From an uncultured bacterium (GTDB taxonomy: Bacteria > Spirochaetota > Leptospiria > Leptospirales > Leptonemataceae), in assembly GCA_937928085.1 (NCBI GenBank), contig CALFVU010000006.1, positions 62,001 through 126,000 of the forward strand: a DNA stretch of 64,000 nucleotides, given 5' to 3'. The position numbers and the translations under genes were made by a program. The number at the start of each line of letters is the position of its first letter. The stretch's first letter is position 1. Under the pieces are notes generated by a model, which saw only the letters and a program-made list of their open reading frames with translations, was not told the origin of the DNA and ran no database searches. Below are positions 18,557-26,530 of the stretch, one piece after another.

Positions 18557-19162
18557 ATGAGGACAATTTTTATTGGCGATGTTCATGGTTGTTTAGAAGA
18601 ATTAAAACAGTTGATACAAAAATTAAACATTAAAAGCGATCGAGTAATTCTTCTAGGAGATTTAATTAATCGTGGACCTGATTCTGTAGGTGTAGTAAAA
18701 TTTGTTTATGAAAATCAATTTGAATGTTTAATGGGAAACCATGAATATGAATATTTAAAAAATTATAAAAAAAATCCGATATATCAAGAATTATATCAAC
18801 AGTTAGGAGAAACGTTACATAAATGGATTCAACAAAGACCTTATTATATTGAAGATAAAAATTTCATTGCTGTACATGCTGGATTAATACCAAACCAATC
18901 TCTTAAAAAATCAAAACCTGCAATCATTACTTCTATACGAACTTATAAAGATATTCCATGGTACGAATATTATAAAGGAAAAAAATATGTTATTTACGGT
19001 CACTGGGCAAGAAAAGGACTAACAATTCGAAATCATACTATAGGTTTAGATTCCGGTTGTGTATATGGAAAATTTTTAAGTGCATTCATTTTAGAAGAAA
19101 AAAAAATTATACAGATACCAGCGAAAAAAAAATATTATATTCCACCTTCAAGTAAAATTTGA
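18557..19162 (+). CDS. Calcineurin-like metallophosphoesterase (ApaH/PrpE-like)
   Basis: The dinuclear-metal phosphoesterase signature is complete: GDVHGCLEELKQL, GDLINRGPDS, MGNHEYEYLKN, a later His in AVHAGLIPN, and VIYGHWARKG. The GDxxNRGPDS form and the 201-residue length are those of the bacterial diadenosine tetraphosphatase/protein phosphatase group, so the substrate may be Ap4A or a phosphoprotein. It is 13 bases after waaA and probably co-transcribed. The family is firm; the substrate is not determined. Confidence 0.88.
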   Translation: MRTIFIGDVHGCLEELKQLIQKLNIKSDRVILLGDLINRGPDSVGVVKFVYENQFECLMGNHEYEYLKNYKKNPIYQELYQQLGETLHKWIQQRPYYIEDKNFIAVHAGLIPNQSLKKSKPAIITSIRTYKDIPWYEYYKGKKYVIYGHWARKGLTIRNHTIGLDSGCVYGKFLSAFILEEKKIIQIPAKKKYYIPPSSKI

Positions 19163-19164
19163 AT

Positions 19165-19542
19165 TTATTTTAAATTTTCTTGAATCATTCGATTCAAAAT
19201 TTCATAATCAACGGGATCAATGGTAGTAAATTTTAAAGCACAAAAAGTTTTTCCTTCTTCCTCCCATACTCTTATGATTCTTCCCATAGCATTTAAGTTT
19301 CCTTCCAATTCTGGTATAGATAGATTTACTAATACCATATCTCCATTTTTTAAATCAGTGCTCTTATTACACTCAAAACTGATGCCACCCAAACTAATAT
19401 CTTTTCCTTTTCCCGATGAGACTTCCATTTTATTATTTGATATATTTTTTAATAACTCGTACTCAACTTTAAAAATTAGATCGATTCTTGGATATTTTCT
19501 TCTTTCTCGTTCAGAAAAATTTGAATTACGTTTTGTATCCAT
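19165..19542 (-). CDS. PilZ-domain protein
   Basis: PilZ domains bind cyclic di-GMP and control motility, adhesion or polysaccharide synthesis. The two signature elements are visible: RRKYPRIDL (RxxxR type) near residue 15 and KDISLGGISFE ((D/N)xSxxG) near residue 53. The remainder forms the beta barrel. The ORF track start is a TTG; I prefer the ATG at 19542 (MDTKRNSNFSERERRKYPR), 125 residues. It is a stand-alone PilZ domain, convergent with the phosphoesterase gene. Binding residues look intact; the target is unknown. Confidence 0.88.
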   Translation of the reverse strand: MDTKRNSNFSERERRKYPRIDLIFKVEYELLKNISNNKMEVSSGKGKDISLGGISFECNKSTDLKNGDMVLVNLSIPELEGNLNAMGRIIRVWEEEGKTFCALKFTTIDPVDYEILNRMIQENLK

Positions 19543-19683
19543 ATTGGCAAAGTCAAAGTATATTATAAAAAACAAAAATCAAATCTTTTTTTAAACAATG
19601 TCAATAAATTTATTAAAAGCAATTATTGTACTTTTGTTAAAAAATAACTTTATTCATTGGTTTAAGATTAAAAAAAGGAAAAT

Positions 19684-20778
19684 GTGAAATTTAAAGAAAT
19701 TTTTATTAAAACTTATAAAAGAATTCAAAGAGCGAAAAGAAAATTTGAAGCTAATAAAGAATTTTCTAAGGATTTTTTGAATAACATTTTGGAAAATTTA
19801 AGCGAAGATTGGATAGAAAAAGCTCTAAAAAAAGCAAAAGAAAGTTTAGCTCCTTCTTTTGAAGAAATACCTATAAATTTGCAACTAAGGCAATCAAATA
19901 TTTTTCGAAAAGCATATGAAAAAATTTTTCCTGTAAATCATGCATTTCGTATTAATTATCGTTATGGTAAGGAATTTTTAGATGAATACATGCCGATTTC
20001 GCAAGAAACCTATTTAGGTAGGGGAAATTATAAGTTTGTATATGCTTTGCCATGGAAAATGGTTATTAAAATTTCTAAAAGTGTTTTACTTTCAAATCCT
20101 TTATTTGGAAGTCTATTTACTCAAGTGAAAAAAAATCCAGAAAATTTTTTGACAAAAGAAGAATTGCTATTATATGATCATTTGTCCCAAAAAATTTCAA
20201 AATTTAAAAGAGAAAGGTTATGGTTTAAATTTTTAAGGTTAGGGTTAGAACGATATCATTATAGTATAGTAAAAAAATATCTACCAGATTTAGTAATACC
20301 TACAAGATTTTTTATGGGGTTAGAGTATAGAAAACTGCCTTTTTCGAATCAGTTCGTACGAAGTATAAAACCTATGGATGTACAAGTAATCCTAACAGGA
20401 AAACATTTAAAAGAATTTATCAAGTTTGGAAAAAAAGTTAAAAGAAAGAAATTATTAGATTATTTACTTCCTCCTTCTTATGAATTTCATTTTGATACAG
20501 GTATTTACTCAAAAGTGAAAAAGAAAATTCTAATCAAAATAAAAGAAGATTTAAAAAGATTAATAATTTTTACAGAAAAATTAGCAAAAGAAGAAAAATT
20601 AATATTGGATATTCATACAGAAAATTTGATCATTTCTTTACCAGAGTTTGAATTAAAATTATTTGACTTTCATATTTTTGATGAACACCTTTATACTTAT
20701 GGGGATGGAATATTAAATCCAGAAAAAAAACATATAGAAGTGATAGAAAATTTTATTGAATCGTTTCAATTGGAGTAA
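19684..20778 (+). CDS. Cryptic protein-kinase-like protein
   Basis: I know no exact family for this 364-residue protein, but it has the order of motifs of a small eukaryotic-type/APH-like kinase. These are a glycine-loop-like YLGRGNYKFVYAL near residue 110 followed by VIKI with a candidate ATP-binding Lys, a catalytic-loop-like LDIHTENLII near 308 (HxxN), and ELKLFDFHIFD near 325 where the DFG Asp would sit. YrbL-type PhoP-regulated proteins have a similar compact layout. The start is GTG with AAGGA 5-6 bases upstream. It is followed after 3 bases by a HAD hydrolase gene. The kinase activity is an inference. Confidence 0.6.
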   Translation: MKFKEIFIKTYKRIQRAKRKFEANKEFSKDFLNNILENLSEDWIEKALKKAKESLAPSFEEIPINLQLRQSNIFRKAYEKIFPVNHAFRINYRYGKEFLDEYMPISQETYLGRGNYKFVYALPWKMVIKISKSVLLSNPLFGSLFTQVKKNPENFLTKEELLLYDHLSQKISKFKRERLWFKFLRLGLERYHYSIVKKYLPDLVIPTRFFMGLEYRKLPFSNQFVRSIKPMDVQVILTGKHLKEFIKFGKKVKRKKLLDYLLPPSYEFHFDTGIYSKVKKKILIKIKEDLKRLIIFTEKLAKEEKLILDIHTENLIISLPEFELKLFDFHIFDEHLYTYGDGILNPEKKHIEVIENFIESFQLE

Positions 20779-20781
20779 ACA

Positions 20782-21474
20782 ATGAATCAAATCAATCCCG
20801 ATGTTTATGGATTTTTAAAAAAGATTGATACATTTTTTTTTGATGTAGATGGTACTTTATTTTCTAGTGAGGATATTTTAGAAGAAGTATATCAGGAATC
20901 GATAGCACAATATTTTCAGAAAAATAACATACAATATAAGTTGCCTACTTTATCAGAAATTCTTCCTTACATTGGTATGCCCGTAAAAGAAATCTTTCGT
21001 AATCTACTTCCTTTTTTAGAGGAACAACAAAGAGATGAAATCAGTCAAAATGTTTTGGATGTTCTTGTAAGAAAAATTTATCTTGGAAAGGGAAAACATT
21101 ATGATGGAGTGAAAGAAACACTGAAGTATCTATATAAAAAAAAATACAAAATGTTTTCAGCATCAAATGGACGGAAAGCGTACATAGAAGCCATTCTTAA
21201 AGTGAATTGTATTGATTCTTATTTTTTAGAAATCTCGTGTATAGACAATATTACAATTTTTAATAAATCCCAATTAGTGAGAGAGATAATTCAACGATAT
21301 AATTTAAAACCTGATTCTTGTGTAATCATAGGAGATAGAGAATCAGACAAAATAGCTGCACAAGAAAACCATATACATTTTATAGCTACTGTATATGGTC
21401 ATGGAAGCCCTCCAGAGTGGGAAGGCTCAATTCTTAAAATACAGTCAATCAAAGAATTAATGGAATTTTTTTGA
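20782..21474 (+). CDS. HAD phosphatase, Gph/PGMB-like
   Basis: All HAD phosphatase motifs are present: FFFDVDGTLFSSEDIL (DxDGT), FSASNGRKAYIEAIL (motif II Ser), a Lys in FNKSQLVREII, and IIGDRESDKIAA (motif IV). The helical cap after motif I and the 230-residue length match phosphoglycolate phosphatase and beta-phosphoglucomutase relatives. The substrate is not determined. It is three bases after the kinase-like gene, so the two are very probably co-transcribed. It ends directly against the stop codon of the convergent TPR gene. Confidence 0.87.
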   Translation: MNQINPDVYGFLKKIDTFFFDVDGTLFSSEDILEEVYQESIAQYFQKNNIQYKLPTLSEILPYIGMPVKEIFRNLLPFLEEQQRDEISQNVLDVLVRKIYLGKGKHYDGVKETLKYLYKKKYKMFSASNGRKAYIEAILKVNCIDSYFLEISCIDNITIFNKSQLVREIIQRYNLKPDSCVIIGDRESDKIAAQENHIHFIATVYGHGSPPEWEGSILKIQSIKELMEFF

Positions 21475-22260
21475 TTAAGCAGCTTTTTCTGTTTCTTTCT
21501 TTATTTTTGAAAATATAGAAAGAGCAGTCGAAAAATCATTGGAAAATAAACATGCAATTCCAAATTCAAATAGCTCTTTTTGATCCTCTATTTGATGATT
21601 TCGATATTTTTCTTTTAAATCATCATATTTTTTTCTATAATTTCTTTCGTATTCTTCGTAATGTAGCGTGTATTCTTTTCCTGTAATTTTTTTATATGCA
21701 TGTAAAAGTATTCTTTCAGCTTCTTTATATTTTTTTAGTTTAATTAAAATAAGCCCAACATTGGTTAAATCAGTGTCAAGAAAAGCTTCTCTATAGGTTT
21801 CGAATATTTGTAAAGCTTTTTCGTAATCTTTTAGCTCATTATAAGCATTAAATAAAAAATGAACATATTCAGGTTTGACTTTTTTCTTTAACAAATAAAG
21901 AGATAGTTTTATAATTAGATCGTATTGATTCGATAATTTAGCACAGTGATATAATCTAAAAATTATCCATTCAGGAGCTAATTTTTTCTCCAAGATCCAT
22001 TGAAATAGTTTTTTTGATGATAATATATAGTTTTTATTATGATAATCATACATTGCAGAAAGTAAATCTTTAAACATACCTTTCGTCTGATGAATTTTAT
22101 CCATTTGTTTTTCTAATTCTAATAGTGATAAGTAGTAAATTTCTTTTAAGTTTTCATTTAAATTTTGATGAATATTTGGTTCTAACTCTGATTTTATTTC
22201 TAAAAATTTTTTTTCTGTATAATAGTCCCAGTATTTTTCTAAATCTTCTAGTAGTATCAT
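21475..22260 (-). CDS. TPR-like helical protein at the end of the bactofilin operon
   Basis: The protein has about 261 residues and is entirely helical with TPR-like helix pairs (YVHFLFNAYNELKDYEKALQIF, LILIKLKKYKEAERILLHAY). There is no signal peptide. The ORF track begins at a TTG that includes the ribosome-binding site; GGAG lies 6 bases before the ATG at 22260, so I use that. It is the last gene of the minus-strand run 26320-21475 with two sigma-54 activators and a bactofilin. It probably serves as a cytoplasmic protein-protein adaptor; its function is unknown. Confidence 0.8.
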   Translation of the reverse strand: MILLEDLEKYWDYYTEKKFLEIKSELEPNIHQNLNENLKEIYYLSLLELEKQMDKIHQTKGMFKDLLSAMYDYHNKNYILSSKKLFQWILEKKLAPEWIIFRLYHCAKLSNQYDLIIKLSLYLLKKKVKPEYVHFLFNAYNELKDYEKALQIFETYREAFLDTDLTNVGLILIKLKKYKEAERILLHAYKKITGKEYTLHYEEYERNYRKKYDDLKEKYRNHQIEDQKELFEFGIACLFSNDFSTALSIFSKIKKETEKAA

Positions 22261-22295
22261 AAAGTTCTCCAATTTTTTTTGATAATCGGATATTT

Positions 22296-23501
22296 TTACG
22301 AATCTTTTAAAAATTTTTCTAATTGATATTTTTTTAATTTGATTCTTAATGTGTTTCTATGGATTCCTAATAGTTGAGCAGCATAATTTATACGTCCATT
22401 AGCAAGTTTTAATGCTCTATAGATATGTTCTTTTTCAATTTGCTCCAAAGTAGGGAAAGTAGTCTTGATTTGTTTTTGAATCATTATTTTGTTTTCGTTT
22501 TTATATAATGAATTTTTATTAAATTGACTTAAGATTTTTTCCGGCAAATCTTCTACTAAAAGATTACCATCTTTTGAAAGAACTACTAATCGTTCTATTG
22601 TATTTTCTAATTCTCTAATATTACCTGGCCAATCATATTCATTAAAAATTTTCCATAATAATGGATCTTCTATTGAGATTTTTTTGTTGTATTTTTTTTG
22701 AAATATATCGATAAAATAATATGTGAGATTTTCTATATCTTCTTTGCGTTCTCGTAAAGGCAAAATGTAAAGAGGAATGACATTTAATCGGTAATATAGA
22801 TCTTCGCGAAACAGTTTTTTTTGAACTAATTCTTCTAAATTTTTATTAGTTGCTGCAATTACTCTTACATCTATTTTTATCTCTTCGGCACTTCCTAAAG
22901 GTTCAATTGTTTTTTCTTGTAAAACTCTAAGTAACTTAACTTGAAGATTTAAAGGTAATTCTGCAATTTCGTCTAAGAAAATCGTTCCTTTATCAGCTAA
23001 TTTAAATTTTCCTTCTCTACTTTTGTGAGCCCCTGTATAAGCACCTTTTTCTACACCAAAAAGCTCGGATTCTAATAAATTTTCTGGAATAGAACCACAG
23101 GAAACTGTAACAAAGGGATAATTTTTTCTTGCACTTCTTAAGTGGATCATCTTTGCGAGCTTTGATTTTCCTACTCCTGATTCTCCTAAAAGTAATAAAG
23201 TTGTATCAACCTCTGCCATTTTTCTTGCGATTTTATAAATTTGATCCATTTGTGGGTTTAAAGAATCTGGTATCAAATGGAATTCTTTTTGGGTTGTGGA
23301 AGTCTTTAAAATATTTTGCACTTCTTTTTGATCCGATTCATCGATCCATTTTTGATTTATTAAAAATTCTATGAATTCTTTTTCTGATAAGTGTTTCAGA
23401 GTTTCTACTTCAATCTCTAAAATTCTTAGTTGTTTTCTGGAAATCCAACCATTTCGAAAAAGTTTTATAATTCTTTCATTTAGACTTGAAGGAATTTTCA
23501 T
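22296..23501 (-). CDS. Sigma-54-dependent transcriptional activator (second of pair)
   Basis: This 401-residue AAA+ activator would remodel the sigma-54 RNA polymerase. It has Walker A GESGVGKSKLAK, the sigma-54 contact loop as ESELFGVEKGAYTGA (GAYTGA rather than GAFTGA), Walker B GTIFLDEIAEL, sensor and arginine-finger segment FREDLYYRLNVIPL, and NEYDWPGNIRELEN. A Fis-type helix-turn-helix (RINYAAQLLGIHRNTLRIKL) ends the protein. The first 85 residues are a short helical domain with no receiver, GAF or PAS pattern. It overlaps the preceding activator gene by 4 bases (ATGA). Confidence 0.95.
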   Translation of the reverse strand: MKIPSSLNERIIKLFRNGWISRKQLRILEIEVETLKHLSEKEFIEFLINQKWIDESDQKEVQNILKTSTTQKEFHLIPDSLNPQMDQIYKIARKMAEVDTTLLLLGESGVGKSKLAKMIHLRSARKNYPFVTVSCGSIPENLLESELFGVEKGAYTGAHKSREGKFKLADKGTIFLDEIAELPLNLQVKLLRVLQEKTIEPLGSAEEIKIDVRVIAATNKNLEELVQKKLFREDLYYRLNVIPLYILPLRERKEDIENLTYYFIDIFQKKYNKKISIEDPLLWKIFNEYDWPGNIRELENTIERLVVLSKDGNLLVEDLPEKILSQFNKNSLYKNENKIMIQKQIKTTFPTLEQIEKEHIYRALKLANGRINYAAQLLGIHRNTLRIKLKKYQLEKFLKDS

Positions 23502-24475
23502 TTTAAGCTATATTTTTTTATTTTATATTGAATAGCTCCTCGAGACATTTTTAATTTTTTTGAGGCTTTATATAAATTTCCTTTATAAAAATTTATGACT
23601 TCTTTAATAATATCTTTTTCTAATTGTATAACTTCTTTTTTTTTATGTTCCAGTTCTTGAATTTTTAAATCTAAATCATCTTTTTGTAAAATTTTTTTTG
23701 GCAAATCCTCTACTAAAACTATTGTTTTATCTTCAGGAAGACTAAGTGCTAATTTAAGGATTAAATTTTCTAATTCTCTTACATTCCCTGGCCAATTATA
23801 TTCTAATAGTGCTTTTAAGGCATCTGCTTCAAATTTTAGTACTTTCTGAAATTTATGTTGTATCATCCATAAAAAATAGTCAATCAATAAGGGTATATCT
23901 TCTTTACGTTCTCTTAATGGAGGTAGATGGATATGAAAAGTAGAAATTCGATAGTATAAATCAGATCGAAAGTTTTTATTTTTAACTTCTTCCTCTAGGT
24001 TTTTTGATGTTGCAAAAATAAATCTGGCAGTACAGGGCAAAGTTTTATTAGAGCCTAATTTTTCGTATTGATTTTCTTGAATCACTCGCAGAAGTTTTAC
24101 TTGATATTCTAATGGGATTTCTCCAATTTCATCAAGAAATAAGCTTCCGTGTTCTGCTTTTTCGATTAAACCTTGTGTTGTACTATCAGCTCCCGTAAAA
24201 GCTCCCTTTATATGTCCAAATAATTCGTTTTCTAAGAGTTCTTTTGGAATTGCAGAAAGATTGGCACTTACTAATTTTCCAATTCTTTTAGAATTCGCAT
24301 GGATAATTTTTACAATTTGTTCCTTACCTGTTCCTGTTTCTCCAGTAACCAAAATTGGATTTTGTAAAGGAGCATACAATTCTACAATTTCTAAAATCTT
24401 AGACATTATCCCATCTTTTTTAAAAATGAAGGTGGAAATCGAAAAGCTATCAAGAACCTTATGGAGATTTTTCAT
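23498..24475 (-). CDS. Sigma-54-dependent transcriptional activator (first of pair)
   Basis: This is a second AAA+ sigma-54 activator of about 325 residues: Walker A GETGTGKEQIVK, ENELFGHIKGAFTGA with the canonical GAFTGA loop, Walker B GSLFLDEIGEI, FRSDLYYRISTFHI, and LEYNWPGNVRELEN. A Fis-type DNA-binding helix pair (NLYKASKKLKMSRGAIQYKI) lies at the C-terminus. Only about 30 residues precede the AAA+ domain, so there is no built-in sensor. The ORF track starts with TTG at 24499; the ATG at 24475 is preferred. It overlaps the upstream small gene by 17 bases and the next activator by 4, so the two are made together. Confidence 0.94.
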   Translation of the reverse strand: MKNLHKVLDSFSISTFIFKKDGIMSKILEIVELYAPLQNPILVTGETGTGKEQIVKIIHANSKRIGKLVSANLSAIPKELLENELFGHIKGAFTGADSTTQGLIEKAEHGSLFLDEIGEIPLEYQVKLLRVIQENQYEKLGSNKTLPCTARFIFATSKNLEEEVKNKNFRSDLYYRISTFHIHLPPLRERKEDIPLLIDYFLWMIQHKFQKVLKFEADALKALLEYNWPGNVRELENLILKLALSLPEDKTIVLVEDLPKKILQKDDLDLKIQELEHKKKEVIQLEKDIIKEVINFYKGNLYKASKKLKMSRGAIQYKIKKYSLK

Positions 24476-24863
24476 TTTTTTGTATGATTTTTTTAGCAAT
24501 TTCTAAAAGTTTAGGATCAACTCTTACTTGAATAAAATCATTTTTACTTTGCTCTTTAAATTTTTTTAAAGACTCAGGTTTGATTTTATCTTCACCAATC
24601 CATTTACTTATAGCTAAAATCATTCTGCGATGTAGATCTTCTATTTTTTCTACTGCACCTGCTTTTTTATAATAACCATAAGCAAGTAATGGTAATCTTT
24701 TTTCGTACATATAGTAATCACCTAATTGTATTAAGCCTTCTTTGTAATTTGCTAATAAGAAACATTCTTTTGCTAATTTAAGGTCTTTTTTTAGAAATGC
24801 TTCTTTTCCTTTTTTAATAAGTATTACAATTTCTTCTTTACTTAATTGTTTTTTTCCTTGCAT
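24459..24863 (-). CDS. Small helical protein of the bactofilin operon
   Basis: The product has 134 residues, is basic and helical, and is not recognised. One TPR-like pair is visible near residues 11-40 (VILIKKGKEAFLKKDLKLAKECF), followed by LIQLGDYYMYEKRLPLLAYGYYKKAG. There is no signal peptide or membrane segment. It starts 6 bases after the bactofilin stop and overlaps the first sigma-54 activator by 17 bases, so it is firmly within the operon. A regulatory role towards the sensorless activators is possible but unproven. Confidence 0.75.
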   Translation of the reverse strand: MQGKKQLSKEEIVILIKKGKEAFLKKDLKLAKECFLLANYKEGLIQLGDYYMYEKRLPLLAYGYYKKAGAVEKIEDLHRRMILAISKWIGEDKIKPESLKKFKEQSKNDFIQVRVDPKLLEIAKKIIQKNEKSP

Positions 24864-24869
24864 AACATT

Positions 24870-25226
24870 TTAATCACTTCTAATTAGTTCTTTATTTATG
24901 GTGCATCTACCCTCGAAATAGCAACCTTCCTCAATAATTAAAGAAGGAGAAATGATATCTCCTTTTACTTTACTAGTGGAAAGTAAAACAACTCTTTTTT
25001 TTGCTATAATATTTCCTTTAACTTCTCCACCTACTACCAAAATACCTACTTGTAAATCTGATTCTACTTTGCCAGTTTTTCCGATCAAAACTTTTCCTTC
25101 TGTTTGTATTGTACCTTTAAAATATCCATCAATTCTAAGAAGATCTTTAATTTTGAATTCCCCTTTAAATTCAGAACCTTCCCCGATTAATGAGTTAATC
25201 GGTATTGTTTCTAATTGTTCAACCAT
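24870..25226 (-). CDS. Bactofilin
   Basis: Bactofilins polymerise without nucleotides into membrane-associated filaments that organise cell-wall synthesis and cell shape. This 118-residue protein shows the repetitive beta-helix pattern: GEGSEFKGEFKIKDLLRIDG, YFKGTIQTEGKVLIGKTGKV, VGGEVKGNIIAKKRVVLLST, VKGDIISPSLIIEEGCYFEG. The unstructured tails are short. The start overlaps the 3' end of the M23-like gene by 16 bases. Pairing of a bactofilin with an M23 peptidase gene is known in other bacteria, which supports a cell-envelope role. Confidence 0.92.
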   Translation of the reverse strand: MVEQLETIPINSLIGEGSEFKGEFKIKDLLRIDGYFKGTIQTEGKVLIGKTGKVESDLQVGILVVGGEVKGNIIAKKRVVLLSTSKVKGDIISPSLIIEEGCYFEGRCTINKELIRSD

Positions 25227-26320
25227 AAGGATTGTATATCATTCATTAGTATATGAGGATTAAAAGCCAATGTTCCAATATGAACTTCGTAATAAAGCAT
25301 CGAATCATTTGTATTACCTGTTCTACCCGAATATCCAATAATTTCGCCCCTTTTCACTACTTGGTTTAGGTTTACTTTTACTTCACTTAGATGAGAATAA
25401 AAAGTTTGTATTCCGGATAAATGTTCAATCCAAACATATAAACCAAATGTTGGGTGATAATTAATTTCTACAATTTTTCCATTTGCTGTGGCATAAATAG
25501 GAGAATGGGGAAAAGTCATAATTTCAACTCCTCTTAAAGGATAATGATTCCCCCTTTTTATAGTAACTCTGGTTTTATAGTTGTTTTTTATAAAACCTTT
25601 TACTGGCAAACCAGAAGGAATTACAGAAAAAAACTTCTTTTTATCTTCTGAATTTAATTCTTTTAAAATTTCTTCTAATTTTTTATTCGATTCATCTAAA
25701 ATTAAATTATCTAACTCTGAGATATTTAAAGAAATTTTTAAAATTTCCTCAATTAGAGATTGTTCACAATTATTTTTCTTTTCTTTACATACTTGAATCA
25801 TTCGATTTAAATTCTGTAATTGACTAAATGTATATTCATTGACATATCCTCCTTTACCATTTTCAGAAGCAATGCGCAAATTACTGTGAATTTTTGTAAT
25901 TGTTTCGGCAAATTGTAAAATCGTATTATGCATGGGTATAATTTCTTCAGAAAGTCGTGATGTTTGTAGATAAAAATTGTTATTGGTGACTCCCAAATGG
26001 TAATATTGTAAATTTTGTGAATTTCTATAAATAATTATAAAAACTGCGGAAATCGTTAATAAAAGGACAATAACAGAAGTAAAAAAAATGATATAAAAAT
26101 TTAAATGTAAACTTACTATTCTACTTTCAGAATGAGGTATCAACATAATAGTAATTTTTTTCTTTCCCTTTAAGTGAATTCTTTTAAAAAATATTTTTAA
26201 GTTTTCTAAAAAAAGCCTCAATTTCTTTTTTTCTTCTTTTGGAAATGGAACTTCTAAGTAATATGAGACTTTTGTAATCTCTTCATTGTGTGTTTTTTTA
26301 ATTTTTTTCTTTTTGACCAT
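25211..26320 (-). CDS. Membrane-anchored M23/LytM-like protein lacking zinc ligands
   Basis: The 369-residue protein has a basic N-terminal cytoplasmic part, one transmembrane helix near residues 78-100 (YIIFFTSVIVLLLTISAVFI), a periplasmic helical region and a C-terminal LytM/M23 fold from about residue 250. The fold is recognisable (SPIYATANGKIVEINYHPTF, IQTFYSHLSEVKV, VVKRGEIIGYSGRTGNT). However, the usual HxxxD zinc site reads LRGVE and the HLH motif reads MLY. Only the His in YSHLS remains. It is therefore probably a non-catalytic LytM protein that binds or activates other wall enzymes. It is the first gene of the bactofilin operon. Confidence 0.87.
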   Translation of the reverse strand: MVKKKKIKKTHNEEITKVSYYLEVPFPKEEKKKLRLFLENLKIFFKRIHLKGKKKITIMLIPHSESRIVSLHLNFYIIFFTSVIVLLLTISAVFIIIYRNSQNLQYYHLGVTNNNFYLQTSRLSEEIIPMHNTILQFAETITKIHSNLRIASENGKGGYVNEYTFSQLQNLNRMIQVCKEKKNNCEQSLIEEILKISLNISELDNLILDESNKKLEEILKELNSEDKKKFFSVIPSGLPVKGFIKNNYKTRVTIKRGNHYPLRGVEIMTFPHSPIYATANGKIVEINYHPTFGLYVWIEHLSGIQTFYSHLSEVKVNLNQVVKRGEIIGYSGRTGNTNDSMLYYEVHIGTLAFNPHILMNDIQSLWLNN

Positions 26321-26530
26321 ATAGGGTTAAATTCTATAAGAATCTAAAATAATCAATTTTTTTTTAAGTTGGATTCTAAAATCAAAATTTAATTTTATAA
26401 TTTTTGTTAGTTTTTTTTGAGTTTTTGATTGCTAAAAAAACAATTTTGATATCAATACTTTGAATTTTTTAATTTACAAAATCTTACAATTTAAATAAAA
26501 ATACGACAAAATGAATATAGGGGGATAGCA
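26321..26530. other. Divergent intergenic region between the M23-like gene and the acyltransferase fusion
   Basis: These 210 bases are AT-rich and must hold promoters for both divergent units. A 10-base palindrome, TTGATATCAA, lies at 26445-26454, and a strong AGGGGGA ribosome-binding site precedes the ATG at 26531. I could not place a convincing -35/-10 pair or a sigma-54 -24/-12 element. Confidence 0.4.

Noticed and set aside
19220-19594. 124-residue plus-strand ORF opposite the PilZ gene
   Set aside because: It is antisense to a PilZ domain with clear RxxxR and DISLGG motifs, and has no ribosome-binding site.
26445-26454. TTGATATCAA palindrome as an operator
   Set aside because: Ten-base AT palindromes are frequent in DNA of this composition and no second copy or longer symmetry was found.
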